Assembly: GCA_964590495.1 (NCBI GenBank)
Contig: CAZPWQ010000051.1
Span: forward strand, 1 to 23,944
Origin: CAZPWQ01 sp964590495
GTDB taxonomy: Bacteria; Bacteroidota; Rhodothermia; Balneolales; Balneolaceae
DNA: 23,944 nucleotides
Direction of reading: 5' to 3'
In this document: one piece after another, positions 1 through 8,828 of the stretch
Layout of the letters: each line of letters starts with the position of its first letter
How positions within the stretch are numbered: position 1 is the stretch's first letter
Translations under genes and position numbers: made by a program
The notes under the pieces: model-generated
The model's database searches: none
Told to the model about the DNA's origin: nothing
The model's input: the letters and a program-made list of their open reading frames with translations, nothing else

Positions 1-135
1 AACAGATTATAAAGGGGTTGCTTTAACTTTTACCGGACAACAGTGATTTTAAATGATAAATAGCTGACAGGCTAATCATAGCATGTAAGGCTGGACCATA
101 ATTCCAGTTAGCGACAGGTTCATATCCTTCGTAGC

Positions 136-230
136 CGACCCACCCCAACCCCTCCCTATTTCACTCAAAATCACAGTGAAACAAGGAGGGCTGTTAGAAA
201 CTGACAAAACTCAGTTGGGGCTATGGGTCG
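136..230. repeat. Long imperfect inverted repeat (CCCCT-rich hairpin)
   Basis: The left arm (136-165) contains ACCCCAACCCCTCCC and ends in TTTCACT. The right arm starts AGTGAAACAAGGAGGG (175-190), is interrupted by about 23 unpaired bases, then resumes with GTTGGGG (214-220) and GGGTCG (225-230). Together they form a long stem with internal bulges and a 9-nt apical loop. A related CCCCTCTCCC hairpin lies at 18092-18136. I see no gene, promoter or other feature in the rest of 1-317. Confidence 0.6.
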
Positions 231-317
231 AGTTGGGAGTAATTAGTTGCCACCGGCAATACAATAGGGATATTAGATTCAGCCTGAAAGCGGGTGCCTT
301 AAAATTCATTGTAGCTT

Positions 318-1235
318 ATGATAAATAACTCTGTTTCGATCCCGCGGGAACCCAGTTTGATTGATGACTATATTTTCAACCGTGAGCAAGCTTGTGACCT
401 AAAACCGGGAACGGAGGCTGAAATTGTCTGGCAAAACGAAGATAAATCATCTACAGAATATGCAATTGTGTACCTTCATGGCTTCAAAGCTTCCCATCCG
501 GAAGGAGATCCTGTTCATGAAAACATAGCCGACACCTTTGGCTGTAATCTTTATCTTTCCAGGCTGGAAGGTCATGGCTGCGCCAGCGGACTGCCGCTGG
601 AGAATTTATCGGAAGCTAAATTACTTGGTTCAGCATATCATGCACTGGAAGTAGGGAAACGCATCGGAAAGAAAGTTATACTGATGGGTACTTCTACGGG
701 GGGATCGCTTGCATTATTTCTGGCAAGTAAAAAAGAATTTAAAGAGGATATAGCCGCTTTGGTATTGTATTCACCTCTCATCGATTTTTTTGATCCGTTT
801 GCGAAATTACTCAGATCCAAACTATTTCGATCATTGTTTTCGGTAATACCCGGCAGGAAAATAAAAATTTCAAAACCCCAGTTAAAAGCTGATGAAGGTT
901 ATATCTGGTATGACCGATATGCCTTCCAGGGAGCATTGGCATTGGGTGAATTCGTAAGTAACCATATGCATAGTGATACCTTTCGGCAGGTGAATTGTCC
1001 CGTATTTACTGGCTATTATTACAGGAACCGGCAAAATCAGGATAAAGTAGTCTCAGTTGCTGCTATCAAATACATGTTTGACATGCTGGGTACCGAGTCT
1101 CAGAAAAAAACTCTGATTAACTTTCCAGGCGCAAACACGCACGTAATTTGCAGCAGTTTATTATCAAATTCCGTTGCAGAAGTTATCAGGAAGACCTCAG
1201 AGTTCATTTCAAGTCATTGCCTTTCAGGCAAATAG
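318..1235 (+). CDS. Alpha/beta hydrolase (carboxylesterase/lipase-like)
   Basis: 305 residues with an alpha/beta-hydrolase layout. There is an HGF oxyanion-hole motif at 54-56 after strand AIVYL, a nucleophile elbow GTSTGG with Ser126, a likely acid Asp242 (QDKVV), and a catalytic His275 (ANTHV). No signal peptide is visible, so the enzyme is probably cytoplasmic. The fold is clear, but the substrate is not. Serine esterases and monoacylglycerol-lipase-like enzymes are the nearest general class. It stands alone: the next gene is 353 bp downstream, behind its own terminator and promoter-like sequence. The ATG at 318 has no recognisable Shine-Dalgarno, like most genes here. Confidence 0.85.
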   Translation: MINNSVSIPREPSLIDDYIFNREQACDLKPGTEAEIVWQNEDKSSTEYAIVYLHGFKASHPEGDPVHENIADTFGCNLYLSRLEGHGCASGLPLENLSEAKLLGSAYHALEVGKRIGKKVILMGTSTGGSLALFLASKKEFKEDIAALVLYSPLIDFFDPFAKLLRSKLFRSLFSVIPGRKIKISKPQLKADEGYIWYDRYAFQGALALGEFVSNHMHSDTFRQVNCPVFTGYYYRNRQNQDKVVSVAAIKYMFDMLGTESQKKTLINFPGANTHVICSSLLSNSVAEVIRKTSEFISSHCLSGK

Positions 1236-1285
1236 AGTGATTATTGCTCCTTCTACAGGCACTTGAAAATAAATACTACAAATAA

Positions 1286-1393
1286 CTTGTTTTCTACGTA
1301 CAGAATTATGTAACTTTAAATGCGCTCAAGTAGCGTCTCTCTTGATGAATAGTCAGGACCTCGCACCTGATACGTGTGAGGTCTTATTTTTTT
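1286..1393 (+). ncRNA. Candidate small RNA (promoter, hairpin, terminator)
   Basis: A promoter-like pair, cTTG at 1286-1289 and TAACTTTA at 1311-1318 with 21 bases between, resembles the Bacteroidota TTTG / TAnnTTTG pattern. It is followed by a small inverted repeat, TCAAG (1326-1330) with CTTGA (1341-1345), and then by a strong intrinsic terminator (1357-1393). The expected transcript is roughly 65-70 nt, with no convincing open reading frame. It could instead be only the 3' end of the hydrolase transcript. I do not recognise the RNA family. Confidence 0.35.
1357..1393 (+). terminator. Rho-independent terminator
   Basis: The stem GACCTCGCAC (1357-1366) pairs with GTGTGAGGTC (1374-1383), closing a 7-nt loop with one G-T wobble. 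It is followed directly by TTATTTTTTT. It lies 122 bp after the hydrolase stop codon. Confidence 0.85.
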
Positions 1394-1502
1394 CCTGAAT
1401 CCTTCCTGTATATTTTACGTAAGCCCATCAGTTATATTACAATCATCACAAACGGCTGTAGAATTCAGAATTATCAATTAATATTTGCGCTGCTATATTC
1501 TT

Positions 1503-1536
1503 TTTGCGTACCATGTTTATAAAATTTTTATGTTTA
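1503..1536 (+). promoter_or_regulatory. Possible promoter of the partner-switching operon
   Basis: TTTG (1503-1506) and TATGTTTA (1529-1536) match 11 of 12 positions of the Bacteroidota -33/-7 consensus. The spacer is 22 bases, slightly long. It lies about 50 bp before the ATG at 1589. The region is AT-rich, so chance matches are likely. Confidence 0.3.
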
Positions 1537-1588
1537 AAGGTTAACTCCGTACATGGAAATGCATGCATCCTAACACAAATCCGCAGCA

Positions 1589-1951
1589 ATGAAAAATTTT
1601 AAAATAAATCATAAACAGGTTAACTCCTTCGATGTGCTAGAGCTGAGCGGTGAGCTTGATGCCCATACAGCATCGCAGCTGGAAAATTCTCTTAAAAGCC
1701 TGATCGATCAGAATAAAAATCATATTATCGTTAACTGTAAAAATCTCGATTATATCGCCAGCGCAGGTCTGGGTGTTTTTATGGCTTATATCGAGGACGT
1801 TCGGACTCTCGGAGGCGATATCAAGCTCACCAATATGAATTCCAATGTATACAATGTATTCGATCTCCTTGGATTTCCATCACTGTACGATATCCTGGAA
1901 AAAGAATCAGATGCCATTGAAAAGTTTAAAAAGGATGATTTAAGTGAATAA
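1589..1951 (+). CDS. STAS-domain anti-sigma factor antagonist (RsbV/SpoIIAA-like)
   Basis: 120 residues forming a single STAS domain. The phosphorylation loop reads YIASAGLG with Ser58 at the position of the serine phosphorylated in SpoIIAA/RsbV. The residue before it is Ala57 rather than the usual Asp or Ser. In this family the unphosphorylated protein binds the partner kinase and frees that kinase's target; phosphorylation reverses this. It is first in a three-gene operon with the matching kinase 5 bp downstream and the phosphatase after it. This makes the assignment firm, although the final target is not visible. Confidence 0.9.
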   Translation: MKNFKINHKQVNSFDVLELSGELDAHTASQLENSLKSLIDQNKNHIIVNCKNLDYIASAGLGVFMAYIEDVRTLGGDIKLTNMNSNVYNVFDLLGFPSLYDILEKESDAIEKFKKDDLSE

Positions 1952-1956
1952 CCATC

Positions 1957-2376
1957 TTGTCTAAATCCACTACATATAATATTTCTGTTCAGGCCTCGAC
2001 GGAGCATCTGGCCGAAGTACGCGATTTCGTTGCCAGGCATGCCTCCGAATTTGGCTTTGGAAAGCAGGATGTCGATGATATTCGTCTTGCTGTGGATGAA
2101 GCTTATACGAACATTATCAAACATGCCTATCAAAATGACGGTGAGAAATCGGTTGACATAGAATTGGGGTATAACAGCAATACGTTTTGGGTATCATTAC
2201 TTGATACCGGAAATACTTTCGATCCCAAAAATTATTCAAAACCTGATGTCCGCAAAAAAATGAAAGAGAAAAAAAGGGGGGGCGTCGGCGTTTACCTGAT
2301 TCGTAAATTGATGGATAATGTAGAGTATAAGACGAAAGGCTCTGTAAACGAGATAAGGATGACAAAAAAAATATAG
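1957..2376 (+). CDS. Anti-sigma-factor-type serine kinase (RsbW/SpoIIAB-like HATPase)
   Basis: 139 residues of a GHKL-type ATPase. The N box is in DEAYTNIIKHAY, the G1 box in LLDTGNTFDP, and the G2 box in RGGVGVYLIRKLMDN. This is the minimal one-domain form used by RsbW/SpoIIAB kinases, which phosphorylate the STAS partner and sequester a sigma factor or other regulator. The only usable start is TTG at 1957, because no in-frame ATG or GTG lies between the upstream stop and the conserved region. It is 5 bp after the STAS gene and 7 bp before the phosphatase gene, so translational coupling is likely. Confidence 0.88.
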   Translation: MSKSTTYNISVQASTEHLAEVRDFVARHASEFGFGKQDVDDIRLAVDEAYTNIIKHAYQNDGEKSVDIELGYNSNTFWVSLLDTGNTFDPKNYSKPDVRKKMKEKKRGGVGVYLIRKLMDNVEYKTKGSVNEIRMTKKI

Positions 2377-2383
2377 AGATACC

Positions 2384-4117
2384 TTGGGCAATTCTTCCCT
2401 TCCAATAGATGAACAGCACTCCAGGTTCGAGTTAAGAACACTGCTTGAAACTTCACGACTGCTTATAGAGTCGCAGGATATGGATTTCGTCCTTAATAAC
2501 CTGCTGCTCATTACCATGGGCAAGCTGATGGTACCCAGAGGTATGATTCTAATATACCAGCCGGGAAGTAATGATTACCTGGTTTCCAAGTCAAAGGGGA
2601 GAGCATGTCTGCCTGAAGGTGAAGTGCTTTCTTTTGAATGGGATGAAAAAATCAGATCACAGTCGGTGATTCAATGCGGAATCGATGATTTTGAAATGCC
2701 CGAGTTAATTGAAAACGACCAGAACTGTACTTTTTTCAACTTGCAGACGAGTAACAATCACCTGGGATTTCTGGTGCTCGGATCAAAAGGAAATAAAAAA
2801 CCGCTCAATCAACATGAAATTGATTTTGTTGAAAGTCTGACGATCATTTCTTCGGTAGCCATTGCCAATTCACGGATGTTCACTGAGCTGCGGCACATCA
2901 ATCGCATGCTAGATCGCAAAGTATACGAGCTGAATACACTGTTTGATCTCAGCAAGGATTTCAACATGATGGTTGACCGTAATGAAATAGTGCGGGTTTT
3001 CAAGTTCGCCATGCTGGGACAAATGTTGATCCGCAAGTTTTTTTTCGTGCTTGAAAATGAAGGTAAACGGGAAGTTGTCGCCACCAGTGGCATCCAAGGG
3101 GAACTGTCGAATAAGGCTGTAGATAAACTGTTCGACCTTGACAGCGATGTAATCGAAGTTGATGCTGAGCTTAATCAGCAAGTATCTTTTTTGGATGAAA
3201 ATAATATTAAAGCGGTAATCGGGCTTCAATTCCAGAACGAGAAAATTGCACTTGTGGGGGTAGGACCGAGGGCGAATAAAGAGGAATATAGCACATCCGA
3301 TTATAAATTTTTGCGATCGCTCGGGAATCTGGCTCTTCTTTCGATTCAAAAAACGTATCTGCTTGAAGAACGTATTGAAAAAGAGCGGTTGGAAGAAGAA
3401 GTCAATATAGCCAAAAGTATACAGAAAGGCCTGCTTCCCGATCCCATACCACATTCTGATCAATTGGATATAGCAGCCAGGAATGTTTCATCTTACCAGG
3501 TGGGCGGTGATTATTTCGATATTCTGGAGACACCGGCTAATCAGCTTCTTTTTGCCATTGGAGATGTAACGGGTAAAGGTATACCGGCTGCTTTGCTGAT
3601 GGCAAATCTGCAGGCGATGTTGCATGTGTTGCTGCCGGTCGATATTACGCTAAGCGAAGCTTCCGGTCGAGTGAATGATCTTATCCATAGGAATACACCG
3701 GATGATAAGTTCATCACGTTTTTCTGGGGAATTTTTGATCCGAAGACATCCGATTTCCGCTTTGTAAATGCAGGACATAATCCACCCCTTTGGTTCAAAT
3801 CAGGTGAGGACCGGCCGGAAGAACTTGAGGCCGGAGGGCTTATTCTGGGTGCAATGCCTACGATGGCACCATATGACGAAAAAACGGTGACTTTTTCTTC
3901 CGGCGATCTGATCATCATGTATACCGATGGGGTCACTGAGGCTCAAAACAGTGATAAAACCGAAGAGTATGGCGAAGAGCGGTTGCTTGACTGTATTAAC
4001 CGGAACAGAGATAAATCAGCTGCCGATGTCCAGCAGAGTATTATTGATGATGTTACAAGCTTCTCAGACAATATTCAGTATGATGATATTACAACTATCG
4101 TCATCAAAGTACGCTGA
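2384..4117 (+). CDS. GAF-domain PP2C (SpoIIE/RsbU-type) serine phosphatase
   Basis: 577 residues: two GAF-like sensor segments (about 20-170 and 180-330), a short helical linker (EERIEKERLEEEVNIAKSIQ), then a C-terminal SpoIIE/RsbU-type PP2C domain. Metal-site motifs are VGGDYFD (about 373-379), GDVTGKG (about 393-399), YTDGVTEA (about 513-520) and YDDITT (about 566-571). Its expected job is to dephosphorylate the STAS protein when the GAF region senses a signal, switching the kinase to its other partner. No transmembrane segment is seen, so the signal is probably cytoplasmic. The start is TTG at 2384; the first in-frame ATG is about 35 codons inside. Confidence 0.9.
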   Translation: MGNSSLPIDEQHSRFELRTLLETSRLLIESQDMDFVLNNLLLITMGKLMVPRGMILIYQPGSNDYLVSKSKGRACLPEGEVLSFEWDEKIRSQSVIQCGIDDFEMPELIENDQNCTFFNLQTSNNHLGFLVLGSKGNKKPLNQHEIDFVESLTIISSVAIANSRMFTELRHINRMLDRKVYELNTLFDLSKDFNMMVDRNEIVRVFKFAMLGQMLIRKFFFVLENEGKREVVATSGIQGELSNKAVDKLFDLDSDVIEVDAELNQQVSFLDENNIKAVIGLQFQNEKIALVGVGPRANKEEYSTSDYKFLRSLGNLALLSIQKTYLLEERIEKERLEEEVNIAKSIQKGLLPDPIPHSDQLDIAARNVSSYQVGGDYFDILETPANQLLFAIGDVTGKGIPAALLMANLQAMLHVLLPVDITLSEASGRVNDLIHRNTPDDKFITFFWGIFDPKTSDFRFVNAGHNPPLWFKSGEDRPEELEAGGLILGAMPTMAPYDEKTVTFSSGDLIIMYTDGVTEAQNSDKTEEYGEERLLDCINRNRDKSAADVQQSIIDDVTSFSDNIQYDDITTIVIKVR

Positions 4118-4178
4118 AAGGGAACACTGATGACACGGAAGCTGCAGATTTTCGCAGATGTAATATAGTTTATCCGCG

Positions 4179-4254
4179 CTGGTTGCCCTGAAAGGGAGAT
4201 CCTTCGACTTGATAATTAGTAGCCCCGGCATACTTTTGGTGTCTCAGGATGACA
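4179..4254 (+). repeat. Right half of the main structured repeat
   Basis: This starts at a GGTTGCC shared with full copies, has the inner right arm GAGATCCTTCGAC, and ends in the outer right arm GTCTCAGGATGACA. The left half is missing. It lies between the convergent phosphatase and MltF-like genes. The 426 bp between those genes hold this copy, the linker, a full copy (4334-4476) and nothing else I can identify. Confidence 0.8.
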
Positions 4255-4333
4255 GGAAGGGGTTGCCGGTGTCTGTGGAGAACGTCTTGGAATAAGTGAG
4301 TAGAGCTTTATTTAAAACCCCTTCCGCACCCGT

Positions 4334-4476
4334 TGTCATTCTGAGCCAGGGTCGGTGGTTTTCCCGGCCCGCCGCCGAAGAATCTCAAAGGTGCGGGCTG
4401 GTTGTCCTAAAAGGGAGATCCTTCGACTGGCTCAATTTATTGCCTTGGTTTACGCTTCCGGTGTCTCAGGATGACA
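4334..4476 (+). repeat. Main structured repeat, full copy (locus 1)
   Basis: 143 bp. The outer arms are TGTCATTCTGAG at the left and CTCAGGATGACA at the right. The inner arms are GAAGAATCTC and GAGATCCTTC. The small hairpin after the left arm is GGGTCGG / CCGGCCC around TGGTTTTC, with one T-G wobble. It is preceded by the linker (GGAATAAGTGAGTAGAG, TTTATTTAAAACC) that separates units in the tandem arrays further right. Confidence 0.88.
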
Positions 4477-4543
4477 ATTTGTGGTGTTGCAGGTGCATAT
4501 GTCGGAGAACGTGCCAGTACTTACTAAATAATATATAGCAGGT

Positions 4544-6079
4544 CTAATTAAACAACCCGATGACACCGGGACCTCTGTTTCTTTGGGTTTCATTTTTTCG
4601 TTCAACCATTGCAAGTATGCTTTGATAGGTCTGGTAACGGTTTTTTATTTCCCTCACATATCGAACCGTTTCAATTCCGCGGCAGAAGCCGTACCGGGCA
4701 TCTTTATAATATTTACGCTGCATTAACTTAAGAAGGGCGTCAGCAACATTTTCCCATTCGTTAGGATTTTTATTATGATCAATAACCAGCCTCCGGGCGT
4801 CTGCAACGTGGCCTTGTCCTACATTATATGCTGCAAGAGCAAAAGACCACCGGTTCGTACTGTCCAAATAGGAATAGTGCTTCAGGTGCTCGGTTATAAT
4901 TCGTACTCCTTCCCGAATGTTAATTTCTTCGTTGTACAGCAAATCTTTATCCTTAACCTCTGAAAAACGTGGAATTACCTGCATTAATCCCACCGCACCG
5001 GCCCAGCTTTCTGAAGTTGGATTGAATTTTGTCTCCTGTGCTACCATGGATGCTATCATTAGCCAGTCGACTCCTGCAGAATCGGCTACCGACTTAATCA
5101 ACTTATCGTACGGTGAAATAGCACCAGAATTACCCGTGGGCGGTTCAGGACGATAATAACTGGCTATCTGAGGTCCATCCTCGAAATACCGCTTTCGAAG
5201 TATATTTAAAAAGGTTGAACGTTTCGGTTTCTGACTGTTGTCACTGAACCGGAAATGACTGTAGAGATAATTATTAAGCTTCTCTTCTAAATTTGACGCA
5301 TTTTTTCGAATTGCCCAGGCGATCGTATCGTTTTTAGCAATCGTTGGTCCTTGTACCAGACCGCTCATATATTTTTTTGAAGCCTGTAAAATATTGTCAT
5401 CTGCCACTGTAGCATCGGAAAGGTTGCTTGAAATATCGAAAAGAAGTGATTCTGTATCTTTTTCATCAGGAGCAATTTTGATATTTAAATCATAGCCCTC
5501 CTCCTGTAATTGCCTTATGCGGCTATAATAAGAGCTGTTCCGGCGAACTGTAAGCGTTATATCCCGTTCGGCAAGCTCTTCAATGGTTTCGGGCGGATCT
5601 TCGACAGTGCTTGAAAATACTACTACCTGGTTTACGAGGTTGTACGGCCTTGTAAAGTTAACATATTTTTTTCGCTCGGAAGTAATCGCATAATTGGCAG
5701 CGATGACATCCCCTTTACCGCTGTTGAGCAAATCATATGGGTTTTCGTCGGGACCAACTATTTCCATTTCAAGAACCAGATCATTTTTTTTGGCAAATTC
5801 CCGAATCAGTTCATACTCAAAACCCCACTCAAGACCATGATGTAAGAAATAGGTATTGGAGCTGTAGCGGGTAATAATGCGCAGGGTACCGTTGTTACTT
5901 ATTTTATCGAAATCATGATCAACGGGCTCCTGTACAGACACACTTAGTCCCGCATCGAAATTTTCATCGACGAATTTGTCGATATCTCCCCTGTTGAGAC
6001 AACCGGATATAATAAAAACGATTAACAACAAAACAGCAGAAATAGGCGAATATGAAAAAAAGCCGTATATCTGTTTCAT
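4544..6079 (-). CDS. MltF-like membrane-bound lytic transglycosylase (lipoprotein)
   Basis: 511 residues. A lipoprotein signal ends at IISGC with Cys27. Next comes a periplasmic solute-binding domain of the SBP_bac_3 type (about 60-290), then a lytic transglycosylase SLT domain (about 320-490). The SLT domain has catalytic Glu349 in VAQETKF, AGAVGLMQVIP (360-370) and AAYNVGQGH (416-424). This two-domain order is that of MltF, which cleaves peptidoglycan glycan strands with formation of 1,6-anhydro-muropeptides. The binding domain in MltF regulates the lytic domain rather than transporting solutes. It is transcribed alone; the TonB receptor gene upstream ends 262 bp away. Confidence 0.9.
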   Translation of the reverse strand: MKQIYGFFSYSPISAVLLLIVFIISGCLNRGDIDKFVDENFDAGLSVSVQEPVDHDFDKISNNGTLRIITRYSSNTYFLHHGLEWGFEYELIREFAKKNDLVLEMEIVGPDENPYDLLNSGKGDVIAANYAITSERKKYVNFTRPYNLVNQVVVFSSTVEDPPETIEELAERDITLTVRRNSSYYSRIRQLQEEGYDLNIKIAPDEKDTESLLFDISSNLSDATVADDNILQASKKYMSGLVQGPTIAKNDTIAWAIRKNASNLEEKLNNYLYSHFRFSDNSQKPKRSTFLNILRKRYFEDGPQIASYYRPEPPTGNSGAISPYDKLIKSVADSAGVDWLMIASMVAQETKFNPTSESWAGAVGLMQVIPRFSEVKDKDLLYNEEINIREGVRIITEHLKHYSYLDSTNRWSFALAAYNVGQGHVADARRLVIDHNKNPNEWENVADALLKLMQRKYYKDARYGFCRGIETVRYVREIKNRYQTYQSILAMVERKNETQRNRGPGVIGLFN

Positions 6080-6279
6080 AACAAATATTTGTAATTAAAT
6101 ATCTGGATAAGTAAAGCCAACTTTATTTATAAATTTTTCTCTCATTCTAATAACAACGGTAAGATACTGATAAATTCCCGAAACATACGGTTCCTTAGAA
6201 GTATTTAATATTAGGCAACTTAGCAGGTATAAAATGAACCTTACAAAGATATCGTTCATTGCTGATCATCCACTAATAA

Positions 6280-6312
6280 GCGCATTTTGGCAGAATTACT
6301 GTCAAAATGTGC
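6280..6312. terminator. Terminator-like hairpin after the TonB receptor gene
   Basis: GCGCATTTTGGCAG (6280-6293) faces CTGTCAAAATGTGC (6299-6312) across AATTA. It lies 29 bp past the receptor stop codon, where a terminator is expected on the minus strand, but no strong T tract follows. As plus-strand RNA all 14 pairs form, two of them G-U; as minus-strand RNA two are A-C mismatches. I see no other gene or signal that I trust in 6080-6341. Confidence 0.45.
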
Positions 6313-6341
6313 AATATCTCCCTTATAGTTAATTGGAAACA

Positions 6342-8765
6342 CTAAATAGCGGCTCTCAAGGTCAGTGAGACATTACGGCCGGGTGCACTTATGCCGGAAG
6401 AATAGGGACGATAATGTTTATCCATAATATTATCCATACCGGCATGAACCTGAATTTGTTCATTAAACTGATATGAAGCAGCCATATTTAATGTGAACCA
6501 GCCTGGTGAACCATCTTCCGTATATAAATGGGTCTTGTTTCGTTCGGAGGGTGAAAACTCGGTTATATCTTTATTTGCATTGAATTCAGTGTAAGCCTCT
6601 ATCCTTACTTTCTCCTGCCTATAACGAAGACCAGCCTTCCCGAATACCGGTGTTACATGCCGCAGGGGTTCATCATTTATGATATCACGTCCATAGGTAT
6701 AGGTCACATTCGAATCAAACGAAAAGTGGGTATTTATATCAGCATCAAAGCCAACGCTGACACCATAGATATATGCTTTCCCGGCGTTTACAACTGCCTC
6801 AACATTACTAAGCGTGCCGTCATATAAAAGTGAATCGCGGCCGTTAAAGGCAAAGTTACGTCTAACCATCGCGTCACGCAACCATGTGTAAAAGGTGTTT
6901 ATCTCAAGACGCGCAGTATCATCAAAACGTTTAATAATGCTGAAATCAATGTTATAGGAAAATTCCGGATCAAGGTTGGAATTCGGGACAACCACTGTTC
7001 CGGGTTCCGAATCAAACACCTTAGCTGCGTCATCTACATTGGGAGCACGAAACCCGCTGGACCCATTAAGGCTGAGTTGCAGATTTTCGACCGGGCGATA
7101 AGTTAATCCCAAACTTCCGTTAAGGGTACCGGTATTTAATTCAATCCTGTCGTACGGGAAGTCATAGAATTGATTGCTCTCAAATTTAGAATCGAGCATT
7201 ATATGGCTGTAACGCAGACCTCCCACAGCTGTGATTTTATCCCCCAATTCCTGCTGGTATTTGGCATATCCTGCAAGTTGAAGATAATCACTTCCCCCGT
7301 CAGGATAACGCGTGGCAACTGCTTCTGTCGTCTCTGTTTCTATATTTCGGGCAGATGCCGTCGAACTTACATAATTGTAAACACCTTCCAATCCGTAATA
7401 CAGTTCTTTTTCCTCATCAAAAAACTTATCGAAATCCAGGTTCAGAATATAAACACTTACCTTTTCCTCCCGGTTACGTAGCCAGGGGTCCCGGAACTTA
7501 CGATCATTGCGGCTTTCCTCAAACCACTGGTGGGAAAGAACAGTTTTTACATTATCGAATAACGGAAGGTCAGGTGAATAATCAATTTTCAGATTATTCA
7601 TAATCCAGATCTGCGGACCGTAATACCACTCTGTATTCACAAGAGGACCTGTATTTCCCTGTTTCCGCTCAATAAGTCTGTCGTACCGCGGGATATTGGT
7701 TGTGGTACTGTAATGAAAACCATAATCTGCTTTCCAGTCCGCAGAAGGCTCATGGCGGATCTTTTGCATGAGATTAAGCTGTTCATATCCGGAAAATCTT
7801 TGCAACGTCACATTATCATTTTGGACTACAATATCTGTGTTGTTGCGGCGAACTACATATTCGTTGCGTTTCCCAAAGTCGGGATACTCATTATGAAAGT
7901 TACCGCCGGAACGCAGGTCATCAAAGCTACTGTAAGTAATGCTCGTCAAAAATCCCCATTGTTCGTAGCCGAAATCGGCATCGGCATGAAATGTACGCTC
8001 ATTATCGGCTGAAGCATACCGTGCCATCGCATTGACCTCAGAGACATTATTTTCAGAATATGAAAGCGACGGACTTTTTGTCTGGAAATTCATAACACCC
8101 CCTAGTGCATCGCTGCCGTATATTATAGAACCAGGACCGAATAATACTTCCGTATTATCCAGTGAGTTGGCATCAATATTAATGACATTTTGCAGATTTC
8201 CGCTTCTGAAGATAGCGTTGTTCATTCGCACACCATCTACTGCAATGAGTACCGAATTAGCTGCAAAACCCTGGATCATGGGACTTCCTCCGCCCTGCTG
8301 GCTTTTTTGCACGAACACTTTGCCTGATTTCTGCAGCAGATCGGCCGAAGTCTGCGGATTATGGAACTGAATTTGTTCAACTCCGATACGTGTAATCTTT
8401 TGCGGGATTTCCGTCTGCCCCTGTTCTCTTTTACTGGCTGAGACAAATACTTCTCCCATCATTACGGAACGTTCAATAAGAGTTACTTCAAAATTATGGG
8501 TTTTCAGTGCTGTATAAGGTATTTGCAGTTTTTTATAGCCTGGATGTTGAAGGTTCAGCGTATCGGATGCTGAAAACTTAGAAATATCTGCAATTCCCGC
8601 AGCATCGGTTACCGACATCTTATTGTGGCTGAGATTAAAAACATAGACATTCTCAACCGGTTTCGATGTAGATTCGTTAACCACTTTCAGAGTTTGCCCT
8701 AAAACAGCAGTACAATTCAGCAAAAGCAGTAACGCAAGGCTATAAAACAGCAGTTGTAAATTCAT
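6342..8765 (-). CDS. TonB-dependent outer-membrane receptor, haem/haemoglobin type
   Basis: 807 residues. A signal peptide probably cleaves after VLG23. A small carboxypeptidase-D-like beta domain (about 25-97) follows, which is common in Bacteroidota receptors. The plug domain (about 105-230) includes LIAVDGVRMNNAIFRSGN and the barrel-entry motif EVLFGPGSIIYGSDALGG. The remainder is a beta-barrel of about 570 residues. The plug wording (VDGVRMNNAI, then LQNV) is the pattern of the TonB haemoglobin/transferrin/lactoferrin receptor subfamily, so haem or another iron source is the best guess for the ligand. No TonB, haemophore or iron regulator gene is nearby to confirm it. An LLNC sequence in the signal peptide resembles a lipobox but is probably not one. 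Confidence 0.88.
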   Translation of the reverse strand: MNLQLLFYSLALLLLLNCTAVLGQTLKVVNESTSKPVENVYVFNLSHNKMSVTDAAGIADISKFSASDTLNLQHPGYKKLQIPYTALKTHNFEVTLIERSVMMGEVFVSASKREQGQTEIPQKITRIGVEQIQFHNPQTSADLLQKSGKVFVQKSQQGGGSPMIQGFAANSVLIAVDGVRMNNAIFRSGNLQNVINIDANSLDNTEVLFGPGSIIYGSDALGGVMNFQTKSPSLSYSENNVSEVNAMARYASADNERTFHADADFGYEQWGFLTSITYSSFDDLRSGGNFHNEYPDFGKRNEYVVRRNNTDIVVQNDNVTLQRFSGYEQLNLMQKIRHEPSADWKADYGFHYSTTTNIPRYDRLIERKQGNTGPLVNTEWYYGPQIWIMNNLKIDYSPDLPLFDNVKTVLSHQWFEESRNDRKFRDPWLRNREEKVSVYILNLDFDKFFDEEKELYYGLEGVYNYVSSTASARNIETETTEAVATRYPDGGSDYLQLAGYAKYQQELGDKITAVGGLRYSHIMLDSKFESNQFYDFPYDRIELNTGTLNGSLGLTYRPVENLQLSLNGSSGFRAPNVDDAAKVFDSEPGTVVVPNSNLDPEFSYNIDFSIIKRFDDTARLEINTFYTWLRDAMVRRNFAFNGRDSLLYDGTLSNVEAVVNAGKAYIYGVSVGFDADINTHFSFDSNVTYTYGRDIINDEPLRHVTPVFGKAGLRYRQEKVRIEAYTEFNANKDITEFSPSERNKTHLYTEDGSPGWFTLNMAASYQFNEQIQVHAGMDNIMDKHYRPYSSGISAPGRNVSLTLRAAI

Positions 8766-8794
8766 AAATAATACATGGTCATAAAGCTCTTATA

Positions 8795-8828
8795 GAAAAC
8801 TACGATTATATCAATTAGAAAGGCCAAA
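8795..8828 (-). promoter_or_regulatory. Possible promoter of the TonB receptor gene
   Basis: Read on the minus strand, TTTG (complement of 8825-8828) and TAGTTTTC (complement of 8795-8802) fit the TTTG / TAnnTTTG pattern at 11 of 12 positions, with a 22-base spacer. The predicted transcription start would leave a leader of about 20 nt before the ATG at 8765. No Fur-box-like palindrome was evident. Confidence 0.35.

Noticed and set aside
6234..6332. A 32-codon open frame beginning MNLTKISFIADHP
   Set aside because: It is too short to support without conservation, has no ribosome-binding signal, and contains the hairpin at 6280-6312.
8695..8765. TonB receptor as a lipoprotein (LLNC in the signal peptide)
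   Set aside because: TonB receptors are integral barrels with ordinary signal peptides; VLG-Q just after gives a normal cleavage site, and the residues around the Cys fit a lipobox poorly.
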